Source: Coptis chinensis
Taxonomy: Eukaryota; Streptophyta; Magnoliopsida; Ranunculales; Ranunculaceae
Assembly: GCA_015680905.1 (NCBI GenBank)
Contig: CM027385.1
Coordinates: 79,629,501-79,693,500 of the forward strand
Direction: 5' to 3'
Length of the DNA: 64,000 nt
The notes under the pieces were generated by a model. It searched no databases. It was not told where the DNA came from and worked only from the letters and a program-made list of their open reading frames with translations. Made by a program: the position numbers and the translations under genes. Positions 46,401 to 58,913 of the stretch are shown piece by piece (within the stretch, counting starts at the first letter, position 1; every line of letters starts with the position of its first letter).

Positions 46401-49000
46401 GCCGACTAGCGCGGGTGCGCTCGATAAATTTTTCTCGACAGAAGTCAGCGGCGCTGCTTCAACTTAGCGCTGAAGGCAACTATTTGCCCGAAGTTCTGCA
46501 TTGCGAAAATGAAGTCGTAAACGGGAATCGCGGGTTTGAAGGGTGAGTGATGGAGTTTAGGTGTAATGTGAGTTGTGAGGATAGATTGTATCAAGTTTAT
46601 ATAGGCTTAAAGTTGCTCGAATGGATCGAGAAAGTTGCCAAAACTAATTCGGCAGCTTTTAGGAATCCTAAAATCTCCAAACTCAAGCGGAAACAACTTC
46701 ATATCCCGGATTCTAATTCAAACCCGATTATCTCTTATTTGGATTTTATGACTGAATGTACCTATTTAATCTAGATTTCATCCTACAATGATTCTCAATC
46801 ACGATATGCCTAAACTACCATATTTTCACCTTACTCATGATGAAATTCTCACACTAGGTTTTTATTAAGAATACTGACCTTTGAAATAATCAAACCACCC
46901 CCAAACAAGTTTGGAAGGTGTGGTCAATATGAAATAAGCACACAATATGAAAATAAACCCTTATATTAAAATTTCATTCGAGTATTACTACAAAATTCAA
47001 ATTCTTGAAATAAAAGTTACATTACAATAAAGACAACAAAAGTAAATAACACAATAACTACTAAACATAAATAACAACCACTATCACTCCTCATCCTCTC
47101 TAAACACCTCGCCACTGGTGGCGGAGGGCACAGACTCGAGTGGTGGCTCCTGGGTTCCAGAAGGTCCAGCAGCAGTCGTCCTCCGTCGACGACGCTCATG
47201 CCTAGCAGTTTGTGTCCTCGAGGCGGCGAGTCCGTGATGAGGTGGGAATCGCGGCTAGCATCTCTACTCTAAACCGATATTTGGGCTTCCATCTCAGCCT
47301 GCTCCCCCATCTCGTCCTCCCTGCGGGTGCGGATCTCAAGTTGTGGTGAATGGTGGCTGTCGAGTCGGAGGTCCGCGCCAGAGAGTGTTGAGTGAACGCG
47401 ATGCCCCTATGTAGCATAGTCATGCGCTCAAAAGATCAGACCAAACACCTCGGAAGGCATCCGTATCAAAGCAAGTGCCATCCTCCTCATCCTCCTCGAA
47501 TCATCCTGCCGTCCTGTCCTCCTCCTCAGCTTGTTCCCTATCCCGGGCAATTTCCGGACTTGTTGGACACACTCCCTATAGATACGCGGGTTCCCGCAAG
47601 CGGGGTAATGTAAATCCTACCGAGGCCGGAGTTGCCTTCATCTTCAACATGATCTTAGTGATAAGCACGGAAGAGGTGCCAACTAATCGAACCGAACCTC
47701 CCATGATCATAACCAAAAACTCCTCCGGGATACAAATCGCGTTCCGCTCCTGGAGTATCCATAGGACGTGGAGGCAGTCGACCGATGTCAATCGACCTTG
47801 TGTTGCCTAGGACATTCCGACCAATCCACCGGGTCAGAGTTGATTGGTTGGTCCTCGGAGAAGCCCCCGGCGCACACAATGGGAGTTTGATTGTAGCTCC
47901 CATTGATGATGATAACGCCCATCAAAGGCTCAACCCTCCAAACCGGGGGCTCCGTAAAAAGCGGCATCAGATTGATTCTAGGCGGAATGCCTAGAATCTC
48001 GACCAACGACCAGTGGTCAACTCCCTCCTCTTCTTCTTCACCAAAACAAAAATCCGACTCCCCTCCAACTCCCGGTGTTGTAGAACCGTCGACCAAGTCT
48101 TCATGGTAGAAGTCTTGTCGAAAGTACCGAGACTATTCCAGTCTCTACTAGCCATTTCGTCACCGTGAAAAGCGGCGAAATGGTCGGATGTGAAAATCTG
48201 CTCCGGTGATAACACGGCGTTGAGCCATTTAGAGTTTGATTACGGTTTGGGGTTTGTAGGAGGTGTGGTAGTGGTGGTTTTACTTGACCGACTTGAAGAA
48301 ACAGTGGAGGTGGTGGAGTGGTGGCGGCAGCACCAATTGGTTTGATTTTGGTGGTTTTTCGAAGTTTTAAATTGGTGGAGTTTTGTTTTGATTGGTGTTT
48401 GCAAACAAAATGGGTTTTGGATTTGCTTTTGGGTGGGTTTTAGTTTCTTTTTATTTTTGCTTTTCTAGGTTTGGAGGTTGTTAATGGCGGTGGAAGATGA
48501 AGAACGCGATGAACTCAGAAGCTGAAAAGGTAAGAGCGCCGAAGCTCTCCATGGGCTGGTGAAGTTGGGCCCAAGCCCAAAATCAAAATTTTCGATTTTT
48601 TCGATTTTTTCGCGAATTTCAAATCAAAATTCCCGCCGTTACGGTCCGATATTTGCGAATGAGATATGGAAATGATCAGAGAGAATTTCCTATCCAATGA
48701 TCCATAAAACACTCTATTCCGACTTCGGATGACATATGAGATAGTGGAAAACGCCTCGGAATGCATGATGGCGTAAGTTATCTTAACGAATGAACTCTAA
48801 ATTAATAGATCATGTCAATCCGAATCGTAATACAATAAAACGGCCTAAGCAACTCTAGTGGGACATAAAACATTTAGTGCGGAACATTTAACACCCCACC
48901 CCCAAACAAATTTTTACAAGAATTTTAGAAAATTTGTTTTAGCGAACCGTCTTTTAAAGTCGATTCTCGAGACTTCATAGATTACTATGTTTATTTATTT
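43428..49000 (-). mobile_element. Athila/Tat-like Ty3 element, 3' interior with extra ORFs
   Basis: Minus-strand stretches at about 48230-47000, 46170-45810 and 45450-45263 resemble the plant-specific 3' ORFs carried by Athila/Tat elements, the env-position ORF. They are broken in several places. Polypurine-like GGGGGTGG/TTTGTTTGGGG tracts recur at about 43430, 45015, 46895 and 48893. A long poly-T run is at 44189-44216. No reverse transcriptase or integrase was recognised. The 3' LTR is at 42057-43427. Confidence 0.6.
46310..46440. repeat. 54-bp direct repeat in the 3' interior
   Basis: TTAGCTGGTCG...GACTAGCGCGGG occurs at about 46336 and again at about 46391, with the surrounding TTCCAAG words also repeated. 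Confidence 0.7.
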
Positions 49001-49599
49001 TTTTATTTTTTATTTTAGTTTTAGAAGGAAAAACAATAAGCAATAAAGACATAATTCACACCATAGAGAAACATGACTCAAAATCCGAGAAAAACATGCA
49101 AGAGTGGAAAAGCGTGAACTATGTGAACCGTGGACTTTAGGATCCGGTACTTACGACCACACACTCCATCGGGAGGGCCCGGTTACCTTAATGGTGCACT
49201 CACCAATATATTGGAATGAAAGGAAATGCACCAACACAGAAATTTGAGTCGTTTATAGTCGGATACTCAAGACTTTATCTAAAACATATGTATGAACATG
49301 CAGGTTGATCATATATCAACAACAACGAAATAGTTGTGGATCATTCCATAAATAAATATCGAGGAGGAAACATATCCAAACACAATGAAACACCAAGATT
49401 TCCCCTACGACCGACCTAGTGGAATCCAAACGAAGTCGGATAACCCTATTGTGTAACCTATCATGCACCTTATTTTTCATTTTGAATGAGTGGGTGTTCT
49501 AGTAAATAAGTGTGGAAAAGTGAATGGTTGTGGAGAATATGGTAGATATGGATAAGTTCTAGAAAGACAGAACACACAATGAGGATTTGGTTTTAGCAC

Positions 49600-52190
49600 C
49601 TAACTCATTCATCAGTGTGTAGTGGACCGGCCAATTCTGAAAATGAAGGTGTCAAATAGTTTGTCCTTCTGAAGTATCTCGTTTGCTAGGAGGATTTAAA
49701 AAATTATAGAGCACGAAGAAACAAGGATCGAAAGTGCAAACTCGGGGTTCCTTTGAAAGGGTGGAAGGAGGAATCGAGGTGGATGTTGTGCTAGTTAGTT
49801 CTTGATAGGGTGAATTGTCACCTACCAAGAAACTCATCAAATTCCTCATCTAGATTGGTCATATCCACATTACTATGGTAGTCCTCTACATCTTTGAGAA
49901 AGTCATCTATCCCGGCCCTCATCAATAACATGTGTATCGACTAGTGTAGGAATGAAAATGTTGAGTCTGACTTTCCAAAGGAAAGAATTTTGGGCATATG
50001 ACTATCGTGGAACGTGTTGTTGAAATAATCTCGAAAGCAAAGCTCTCGATCATGCTAACCTCTCCATCCATAGACGAATCGGTATGCTAGCGTCCTTGTT
50101 TTAAAAACATTGACTTCAACAGCAAGATGGCCAAAAGACATGGACATTGAACCATCACGCAATTAATGAGCGCGATTGGCAGTTGCCAAGAAAGGATGCC
50201 TAAAATGATGGGACGAGAGTAATTTAGCTTAATTTCCTCAGACGAGGACTACAAAATCAGCCGGATAGTAGAAATCCCGACTTTTACAAGCACATTTTCG
50301 ACTACACCCTTAGGATACTTAATAACCGATCAACTAATTGCAACGTCATTTTAGTGGGTTGCATTTTGTCTAGACCTATTTGTCTATACAAATAAAATGG
50401 GAGTAAGTTAACACTAGCCCCGTGTCTAATAACGGTGTCGTCGTGATAGAATCTCCTAAGGTGCATTGTCTGAGGGGGCGACACGGGGGTCCTTGTACTT
50501 AACAATTCCATTATGTTCAGATAAGGTTGGAATTGTTACATTAAAAAGCGTCTTTTGGTATATTTGTCTTACGCCTAGTAGTACATAACAATTCTTAAGA
50601 AACTTAGCATGATGTGGTAGCTTTTAATAGCCGAGGAAGGGAAGGTTTATAGTTAGATTCTTAAAACATCCCTAATCTCCTCATAATTTGTATCCTTAGT
50701 TAACATGGCTAAATTTTGTGGAAACGGTGGTTTCTGTCTATATTTAGCAATGGTATCACCGGATGTTTTACCGAAGCTTTACGTTTCTTTGGTTGTGTCA
50801 GAACCGGTACCTCTACGTTGGTAGGCTCTTCAGTTTCTATTTCAAGATCTAGTAATATAGAAGGTGTAGGGGCTATCTTGGTGGGGTAACTATAGGCATA
50901 GTTATTTTGTTATCAACCACTCTGCTTTAACGCGGAGAGTGGTGATGGCATTTATCTCACCTACATTTTCAAATTCATTACTAGTATTATCCGTTACCTC
51001 AAAAGGTGTGTTTGTTGTTTTAGGATTAGGTATTCGTTACTCGGAAACACACCTTTGGTTTGGGCTTTATCTTGAGCCAACTGTTGGGTTAAATTAGTTA
51101 CGGATTGTAGAAGCCATTTTGGTTGGATTGAGCCATGGTTTGAAAAAAGTTTTTGGCTCACTTGTATAAAGGTGTCAAGACGATCCGGGTTGTGTGGGTG
51201 TAGTAGTCACGCGGGTGGTGTTCTTGGAACTATTTCCGTGAATTATTTATTGGTGGATTTTGATAGTTATTATTTACCTGGACGATACCTTTATTAGCAT
51301 TATAATTATTATAATTACCTTGACCTTGTGCTTGACCTTGTCGGGTTGCACTTGGTTGTTATAATTATTAAAATTACCCCGACTGCCCTTGTCGTCGAGT
51401 GGAGCTTGGTTAAAGCTCTGCGTTAACATATTGATGATTGTACCCTTGAGGGTGACGCGTTTTGGTTATTTCTCCAACCGAAATTGGGATTTTGTCTCCA
51501 AGGGCGTTAGGTTCACTATTAATGGAACAAGCCCGTTTCATAGGCTATAGGATGTGGGATTCGGGATGCTCGGGACTCCAACAGAAACTACATGGATTTG
51601 AATTTACATTCATAACGGGATTGGCTTTTGTTGTACAGAAATGGCATCTACCTTTTTGTGAGGGATTCAATTAGAGTTTTAAGCTCGGGGATCCGATTTA
51701 ACCTCAAACATACTTGGTAGCCTTAAGCGTGGAAGAAGAACTAGCGGAGGCCGGGAGTAAATCGTCACTACCCCCAATTATTATTGCTTTAGTTTGGTCC
51801 TCTAAAATTTATAAGCCTCCGAGGCTCCTTTGTTTAAGAAACTACCCCGTTCATTATGTCAAGGACTTCTTTATGGTGATGTTGAAGTCCTTTGAAAAAG
51901 GCACGAACTAACGTGTCTTCGGCTAAGTTATGATGTGGACACCTATAAGCGGATCGGTGAACGATTCCAAGCCTCTGAAAATGTTTCATGAGGATTTTGT
52001 CGAAAAAAAATGAATCTTAGAAAGCATCTCATCCGTCTTTGAGGGGTGGGTAAAATGTTCCATAAAAATTTGAACAAGTTTAGCCCACGAGTCCTGAGAA
52101 TTAGGCTGGCGGAGTTAACCAAGGCAGCCGCCTTATGAAACTAAGGTGAAAGGGCTGCTAGACATATGTCTTGTAGTTGTACTTTCGGTG
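49600..52190 (-). mobile_element. Athila-like Ty3 element, gag and protease region
   Basis: On the minus strand the stretch from about 52190 to 49620 is gag-like, followed by an aspartic-protease region (about 50500-50160). The protease region carries GASVNLLPFYLYRQIGLDK, the variant active-site neighbourhood seen in Athila/Tat proteases, and downstream blocks of the same family. It is heavily broken. Reverse transcriptase and integrase are absent, so either the element is internally deleted or this is a different copy from the 43.4-49-kb interior. Its upstream end abuts the chromovirus-like LTR at 52190. Confidence 0.65.
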
Positions 52191-53792
52191 TGGAGGAGGC
52201 ACATGGATATGTGGTGGATTTGGCTTAATCGTGAAGTGCAAATCGCGAGTATGAACTAAATATGAGGTCAGTAAATAAGTAATTAATAAACAAGATACAT
52301 TATGGAATTGAATGAACAAAAAATATGTGAATTTATGGATGTGAAATGTGATTGTGAATAATATTAGTGAATGTTGGTGATCTTTTATGTGATTGCGAAA
52401 TGAATATAACTTGATATGTTATTACGAAAATATTAATGACATGTGATAGTCTAAGATCTATGGTTATGCACTAGAAACTTTTATGACGAATGATATTTCC
52501 ATATAAATGACTACCCCTTGATATAGGTATTATGATAAGTGGTATTTTCCAATATGGAGGGGCTAACCATATTTATATTAATTAGATCTTAAATGTTTTA
52601 AATGAGGTTTGATTATGAATAGAAATTTGACTAACTAAGATAAATCATTTTTATTGTGATGTCTAACTTCGCTTTTGTAGGAGGGTAGAATCTATTAATC
52701 TTTTTATACAAAGATTTAAATATCCTACCCTAAGACGGCGCGGTTGGCATAAAGGTAAGGTGTATCAAACTCATATTTAATTAGGGTTATTATATGTGCA
52801 TTTAATAAGGAAATATAAAATGGTTATTTATGTTGTGAGTGAAATTGGGAATGTTATTATATGAGAAAGTTGGAATTTTATATTGAGGGTGAAATCTTTT
52901 TTACTTGGGAAAAACTACATGCCGTTTTGAGAAAAACGAACTAACTTTGTCTTCCAAGTTGAAATGATTGTAATAGTATATTCCTTTATTTGGAAATATT
53001 GAACATATTATTTTTATATTTTTACCCTTATTCAAACCCGAAAGAATTAATTTGTCAATCCATGTTCTTTGTTTTGCAACGTGGTGTGTTTTTGTAAACA
53101 TAGATGGTGGAGTGTAGTGGATAAGGGCCAGTGATGATTTAGATTTTCTTTTGGAGTCTTTTTGGTTTAAGTTTTTTCTGAAGTGTAATATTTTTGTTTT
53201 TGGATATGTAATAAAGTTGGTTAGTTTCTTTATAGTTTAGTAATGTGATTGAAAGATTGTTCTTTTGGTTTTAAATTTGATCCCATATTTTAATATAAGC
53301 CATTGATAATATAATAATATGTTATTAGGATTTCGTTTCATTATGGATTTTTAAGATGATTAAATAAGGCGACGATTGAGATAATTATATCTTGGATAAT
53401 TCTCTATTTTAAATTTTCTGGAAATTTAGGATGTGACACATGCTGTCAATGAATTTACAAACTCTTTGAGATTTTGGAGTCTTCTGGTTTAAGTTTTTCT
53501 GAAGTGTACGGTTTTGTTTTGAGACGGATGTAATAAAGTTGGTTAGTTTCTTTATAGTTTAGTAATGTGATTGAAAGATTGTTCTTTTTGGTTTTAAATT
53601 TGATCTCATATTTTAATATCGTGGTTGATAATATAATAATATGTTATTAGGATTTCGTTTCAATATGGATTTTTCAGATGATTAAATAGGGCGACGATTG
53701 AGATAATTATATCTTGGATAATTCTCTATTTTAAATTTTCTGGAAATTTAGGATGTGACACATGCGGTCAATGAATTTACAAACTCTTTTGA
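52191..53792 (+). repeat. Chromovirus-like LTR with 322-bp tandem duplication of its 3' end
   Basis: The segment from 52195 matches 12357-13268 block by block and ends TGTGACA at 53438. The last roughly 290 bp plus about 30 bp of flanking DNA (CATGCTGTCAATGAATTTAC) are then repeated, ending TGTGACA at 53760 with the same flank. The two units (about 53149-53470 and 53471-53792) are nearly identical. The left part is truncated against the Athila-like gag. Confidence 0.75.
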
Positions 53793-54360
53793 GATAGTGC
53801 ATTGCTGCAAATATAGTCATAAATAGTGTAACTAAATTACGAGCAATGGCTCTTCTGCCTTGACTCTGTCAATGGCACAATGTTGCGCCTTAGAAGTCCT
53901 GAAGTTTACCGAGCAAAATTGTGTCATCAACATGACATCATTGATTAAGAGGTTAGAGGTATGCTTTACTATGGATGCATCAGCCATCAGCGGCTGATGT
54001 CATGTGATTCAGTGATGGAAATAAAGCATCTGAGGCTACATTAAGATAAGTGACTATAAGTGACTATACCAAATGTCGTACTGGGCTGGAGTTAGTTTGT
54101 GTTATGCACTTATGCGATGTGGTGTGGTTGTGCATTTTGTGGGGGACATTAAACCTAGCACCATGAGATTCAATTTCGGTGGCAGAGGGACGTTGAAACT
54201 TGCATATGAGATTTCACTGGGCCACTGGGAAGGGGGTCGTGGTGGCAGGGGACGTTAAAGCATTTGGTTTGTATACAAGATACGTAGCAAGCTGTATAAG
54301 TGTATAGCTCATCAAATCATCTATCCTATACTCTTATACTCTTACTACTGAATGTGACTG
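53793..54360. other. No gene recognised
   Basis: Host-like flank with short frames only (for example 54073-54258). AAGTGACTAT is tandemly duplicated at about 54047-54067. Confidence 0.45.
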
Positions 54361-54364
54361 GGTA

Positions 54365-54640
54365 AAAGGGATCTGGTTTGCATCTGAGGCTGCTATTAAT
54401 ATTAGTGCTCATGCTCAATTTGATAGTAGGCAATGGATTGAACTCTTTCTGTCTTGGCTCCTTGATGATTATGATAATCTAAATAGAAGAGGTTTATATT
54501 GCCTAGCCTTACTCTATGAAATCTGGAAGCACAAGAACTCTATTAAATTTGAGAAGAAACACTTATAGATCTTGGAGAAACAACTTGGATGCATTTCAGA
54601 ATGATTCTCAAAATGGTATTGTATCTGCTGCAACACCACC
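54365..54640 (+). mobile_element. LINE (non-LTR retrotransposon) 3' fragment
   Basis: The plus strand encodes FLSWLLDDYDNLNRRGLYCL followed by ALLYEIWKHKNSIKFEKK. This is the linker between the reverse-transcriptase zinc-binding domain and RNase H of plant L1-type elements, whose WxxRN/KHKN text is characteristic. It then meets a stop. Only about 90 codons survive; reverse transcriptase and RNase H themselves are absent. It is an old fragment. Confidence 0.65.
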
Positions 54641-54726
54641 CTGGGGCTGGTTACCTGTACCCGAAACCGATAAAAACTGATTTTTCGGATACGGATAACC
54701 AGACCCGACCCGAATGAACACCCCTA
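54640..54726. mobile_element. Terminal piece of a hAT-like MITE
   Basis: The segment ends CACCCCTAG after a CCCGACCCGAATG motif, matching the terminus type of the complete element at 26704-27547. The other end is not evident. Confidence 0.45.
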
Positions 54727-54729
54727 GAT

Positions 54730-55400
54730 AACCTCACCATGGCCAGTAAGTTCTTTACAAGAGCCAACTCTCGGGTTTGTGAAAATAATTTCCATCCAGG
54801 GGTCCATGATGGTGACTATCTACAGTATCCTTGGTCAATTTGAGGAGTTGCTATGGGAGTTATCAAGAGTATATTGAGGCGATTACTTTGGTATTACTAT
54901 ACACAACAATGCTTGACTACACTCAGGAATGCAATAATCTTACTGGTTGGAAGTCTCATTTGTAGAAAAGCTAGCATACTCTAGACACAGGAAAAAAATG
55001 GTGAGAAACAGCATCTGGTAACGTGAATTCAGATTCCTATCCTGAAATGAACTAGACTATAAAACCAACCACAGGTACAAGTTATAAAGGTCGAAGACAA
55101 TTAAACCTACCACGGGAAACGAATTAGAGACGTGAATTGAATCATATAAGAAAATTTTATGCGACTACACAGAAGGATTTGTATGATATGAGCATCAGGA
55201 ACAAAGTTTGGGAGCAACACGTACACTTAATTACAATACATACATAAAACCATGTACAATGAGACATACAGGACACAATTGCATTAAAAGTGAAACTAGT
55301 AGGAGAAGCATCACAAGTTTACAAACATTACAAGTAAAACCAACTAGTTAGAGAGTGGAGACTTAATTACTTATCTTATATATTTCTGAATTCGTGGCTT
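54730..55400. other. No gene recognised; expected site of missing phytochrome exons
   Basis: This lies directly downstream of the phytochrome gene on the minus strand, where the exons encoding the rest of the histidine-kinase-related domain should be. No HKRD-like coding was found in any frame. An AT-rich 3'-UTR-like stretch is present at 55150-55400. Confidence 0.5.
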
Positions 55401-55470
55401 TGATTACTTGAAACATGAACACTCTTCAGAATTTAGTCTAAACTGAAATCCCTTGGACGCAATTTTCTTC

Positions 55471-58243
55471 TCATGTCGAATGTATTCCAAATTCTCGAGT
55501 CTTCAAAAGCAATGCATCCCAAGTAATGTCTGCACAATTTGCTAAAAAGCAAAAGCAACCAACAGTGTTTCCCTTCATGTCAATCCTCTTATTTGTTGTC
55601 AACATGGCGTCGACATATGTATCTTCCTTACTGAAGAAAGCGAATCGGAGCTTTTCATTCTCTTGGTTGCACTGTGTTTGATACAACAAAACCATAAGTT
55701 TGATAACATCATCTGGAGTTTTCATTCGGCACAATCCACCAAAGATTTCCCCGGGAATCATCATTCCAATTACTTCACTACTTTTCCAACCGGTTAGCTT
55801 TTCCATTGATGCATTCCATTGAGAACATCGAGCATTCTCATCTGTGGCGAATAAGGGTGGAATCAATGGATTTAAACTGTGTATTAATAGCTTTGTAATC
55901 CTCTTGCAAGTGCATAAACTTAGCCTTGAGAATTTCCACTTCAGTGACATCTCGACCTACAAAGCACACACCAGTAACATTGTTTGCGTAATCTTTGCAT
56001 GAGCATGCATTGGCCACGATGAACACAGACTCGTTTGGTTGTTTCTTTCCTAGAGTCTTCAACCTCAAACCAACATTATCGTCCTCCTCACCTACAAATC
56101 AAATTCACATGAAGAATCATGGCTTTAACGATCGAAGGCATGAAAGAGAATTGTTCAACACCTCAAAGTAAATGACGAAATAGTTAAGCAGAAACAGATT
56201 TGTCAAATGTTATTACATTCTACATTGCTAGAAGGGCCCTGGTTATTTTCGTAGGAACAACATACCTTGTAAAGCACGAGACAAACAATTTCCGAAATCT
56301 CCGCGAGATTCCTCATGAACCAGCTCATAGACCAGTGATCTCCCAACTGCTTCGCTTGCAGGTAAGCCTGTTAGTTCAGCAACTTTTAAATTCCACCTAT
56401 TGATGTTCCCATTTAAATCAACTGCCAGAATTGGTGCTATAGCTGTATCGATCATTCTAGTCATTTCATTCGTCAGCAAACCAGTCTGATAAGCACGGAT
56501 TGTCATTTTAGCACCATCATTATCTATATCTTGGAACGAGCCCTGCAGGGTAAGCTGTAACAAACGAATAGTATTCATTTCCCATGACTTCCAAGGGACA
56601 CTCTTATTCTTGACCACTTCAAGAAAAGCCTGGAATGAAGATCTTGGGTGCATTCTTTTACCATCATCCTTATCCTTCTTATGGTTGTTAGCTCCTCCCC
56701 ATTTGATTTCTTTCTCAGTTTCAGATCTAAACCAAAATAAGAAGTTTTTTGCTGCAATCCTTGCTGCCGCCACGCCACATACAGCATCACCAAGTGTAGA
56801 TGCATGGGGGTAACCAACATCAGTTAAACTATCTGTACTCCACACAGTTAAATCTTTGTCATATGCAAGCAACCATTCTGTTATATCTGTTAGCTGTAGT
56901 TCACTAGGCGTCACACCCAACATTCGATAAACCCCTCCATAGCAAAATGCAGCCCCATTACAATTCACAAGGTCCATGATACTTGGGGACTTGGTCACTA
57001 TCCCAAATGGATCTTCCTTGAGGACCATATCAGACATCATGGTCTTAGTCTTAAGAATCTTCTTCTCTGCTGCGTGTAATGCCAATTGAAATTCAATACT
57101 TAACTGCAACCCAAATGCCTGCATCATGAACTCACAAGCATGACGAATCGGATATGGAATGTAACGAGGGCTAACATGGTGGCAAGAAACCAATCCCCAT
57201 AGCTTCATTATATTATTCTCATTGACCATGATTGCCATCACTAGTGTACCAACGGAGCCCATATTAGCCATGTACTCTGCGTGACAACCATGGGGTGCTC
57301 TGAGGGTTGAATTGACCAAGACAAGAGGTCGTTCCAACTCGACACTCCGAATGACTCTAACCGGATTTGCTCGACAATTGCATATCAACCTCATACGATT
57401 CTTATTGAACAAGAAACGAGCAGCTTGAGGGATATCTATAGCTGGATAATGCAAGCCCAAGTATGGTTCCAAGTCATTCCTCCTTTTCTCGGACACCACC
57501 TCACCATGTTCATCCTCATGGAACTTATAAATCATGACCCTGTCATACCCAGTAAGCTCTTTGACATTTTCCACAACTGTATCATACAATGCATCAATAT
57601 CTGACCCAGGAAGTGACTGCAACCGCGATATTGCTTGGAGTGCAAGCTTTTGCAACCGTATAGCTCCATCAATAGTAAAAGCAGGGTCACCTTGTATAGC
57701 TGGCTCAAAATCAATCAGAATTCCCACATCAATCCTATGAAGTATGGCAAGAAATGGTGTTTGGGTACTTTCGGAAACGACCCAAACTGGATTTGCAAGC
57801 GAAAGATCTTGGTAAGAAGCAGCTTTAGTCAAAGACGCGGCAGAATGCTCGGTAAAGAATATTCGTGCATCAAAGCCAAGCAAGCACTCAAACTGTGTAG
57901 ACTTTACTGAAGTATTTAGACCCAACAAATCAGTTGAGTTTTCACTGTAAGCTAAGATTCTAAAACAAGGCTCTTCAATAGCAAACAAACACCCAAAGGA
58001 CTGAATATAACCACCTCTTTGCATTTTCGATAAATAAGCAGTAATTTGTTCCCCAGATAGTGATGATTCTGGTGATGATTTCACTGATTCTGTGTAGTTA
58101 AATGAGTTGCATGGATCTTCCTTGGAGTGTTCAAACTCATCAGAGAGCTTTGCATCTGCATTATATTGAGCAACTGCGAGTTTACTCTTGTTGGGGTTGT
58201 TCATGTTGATTAATTGTTGTTTAGCACTCTCAATGTTTAGCAT
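55471..58243 (-). CDS. PHYE: Phytochrome E, photosensory module intact, output half broken
   Basis: Exon 1 (58243-56266) is uninterrupted for 659 codons. It runs from an N-terminal extension (1-60) through PAS (about 65-175), GAF (about 210-390; DIP motif at 270-272, bilin-attachment Cys320 in TLRAPHGCHAEYMANMG), PHY (about 400-580; tongue KWGG...HPRSSF at 514-537) and the start of PAS repeat 1. The donor is CAAG|GTATG at 56266/56265. Exon 2 starts at 56091 (acceptor AG 56093-56092), completing the split Gly codon, and carries the rest of PAS 1 and PAS 2. One extra base near the LQEDYKAI block puts PAS 2 (LNPLIPPLFATDENARCSQW) out of frame. A second frame change near 55490 precedes a recognisable HKRD start (YIRHEKK in another frame), and the remaining HKRD exons are absent. 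The best family match is phytochrome E, a soluble red/far-red photoreceptor that moves to the nucleus. This copy is a recent pseudogene, a truncated photosensor or an assembly artefact. Confidence 0.9.
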
Positions 58244-58913
58244 TCCGTTTTATACACTTCACTTCAGTGTTCAGTCTCTGTCTCTTTGTTTCTGAACCGA
58301 CTAAGAACGCAGAAATAAACTTATATAAGCTTTTATAAGCTTTGCCTCTTTAGAACTTGAAGAGTTTATGTGCATATTCATGTCGTTTAGTCTTGATTCA
58401 TAGACTAAACTTTGGAGTTTTGGTTGCGATTCTCCAGCTAAGTTGATGGTATTACACATGTAGGGGAATCATCACATTTATCCTCTTGTTGTGCGAACAC
58501 ATAACAACAACAAAACCACCGACGAACCAATACCTAACAACTAACAAGTAATCAAAGATAAACTCATAAACCACACAAGAATGCAAGAGACCAATATTTA
58601 AATTCACGTGCACGAGGATTCAGGCAAAATTTGATGTGTACGTTGTGCGTCACCCACTCACCCCAAAACTGACAGTAGATAATTACTAGATTTTGCATGG
58701 ACACAAGGAAAATATAAAAAAATATAAAATGTATTGATACATGTTAAGAAGATTTTGATCCATTTCTCTGAACACATTGGTCTTTTATCCTAGAAAGGAT
58801 ATAGGGAAAGATACTTTGCGTAAAGTACAGATTTAACACTTTCAGTAACAAAAACCACTTATATTTCAGACAAAGGAAACTGTGGGGGGTGGTCTAGAAC
58901 TTCAACTCTCCAT
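58244..58913. promoter_or_regulatory. Intergenic region: PHYE promoter and SHM3 3' flank
   Basis: 670 bp separate the phytochrome start from the SHMT stop; both genes run leftward. ACTTATATAAGC at about 58318-58329 (TATATAA on either strand) lies 75-85 bp upstream of the phytochrome ATG and could serve as its TATA box. No other gene is seen. Confidence 0.45.
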
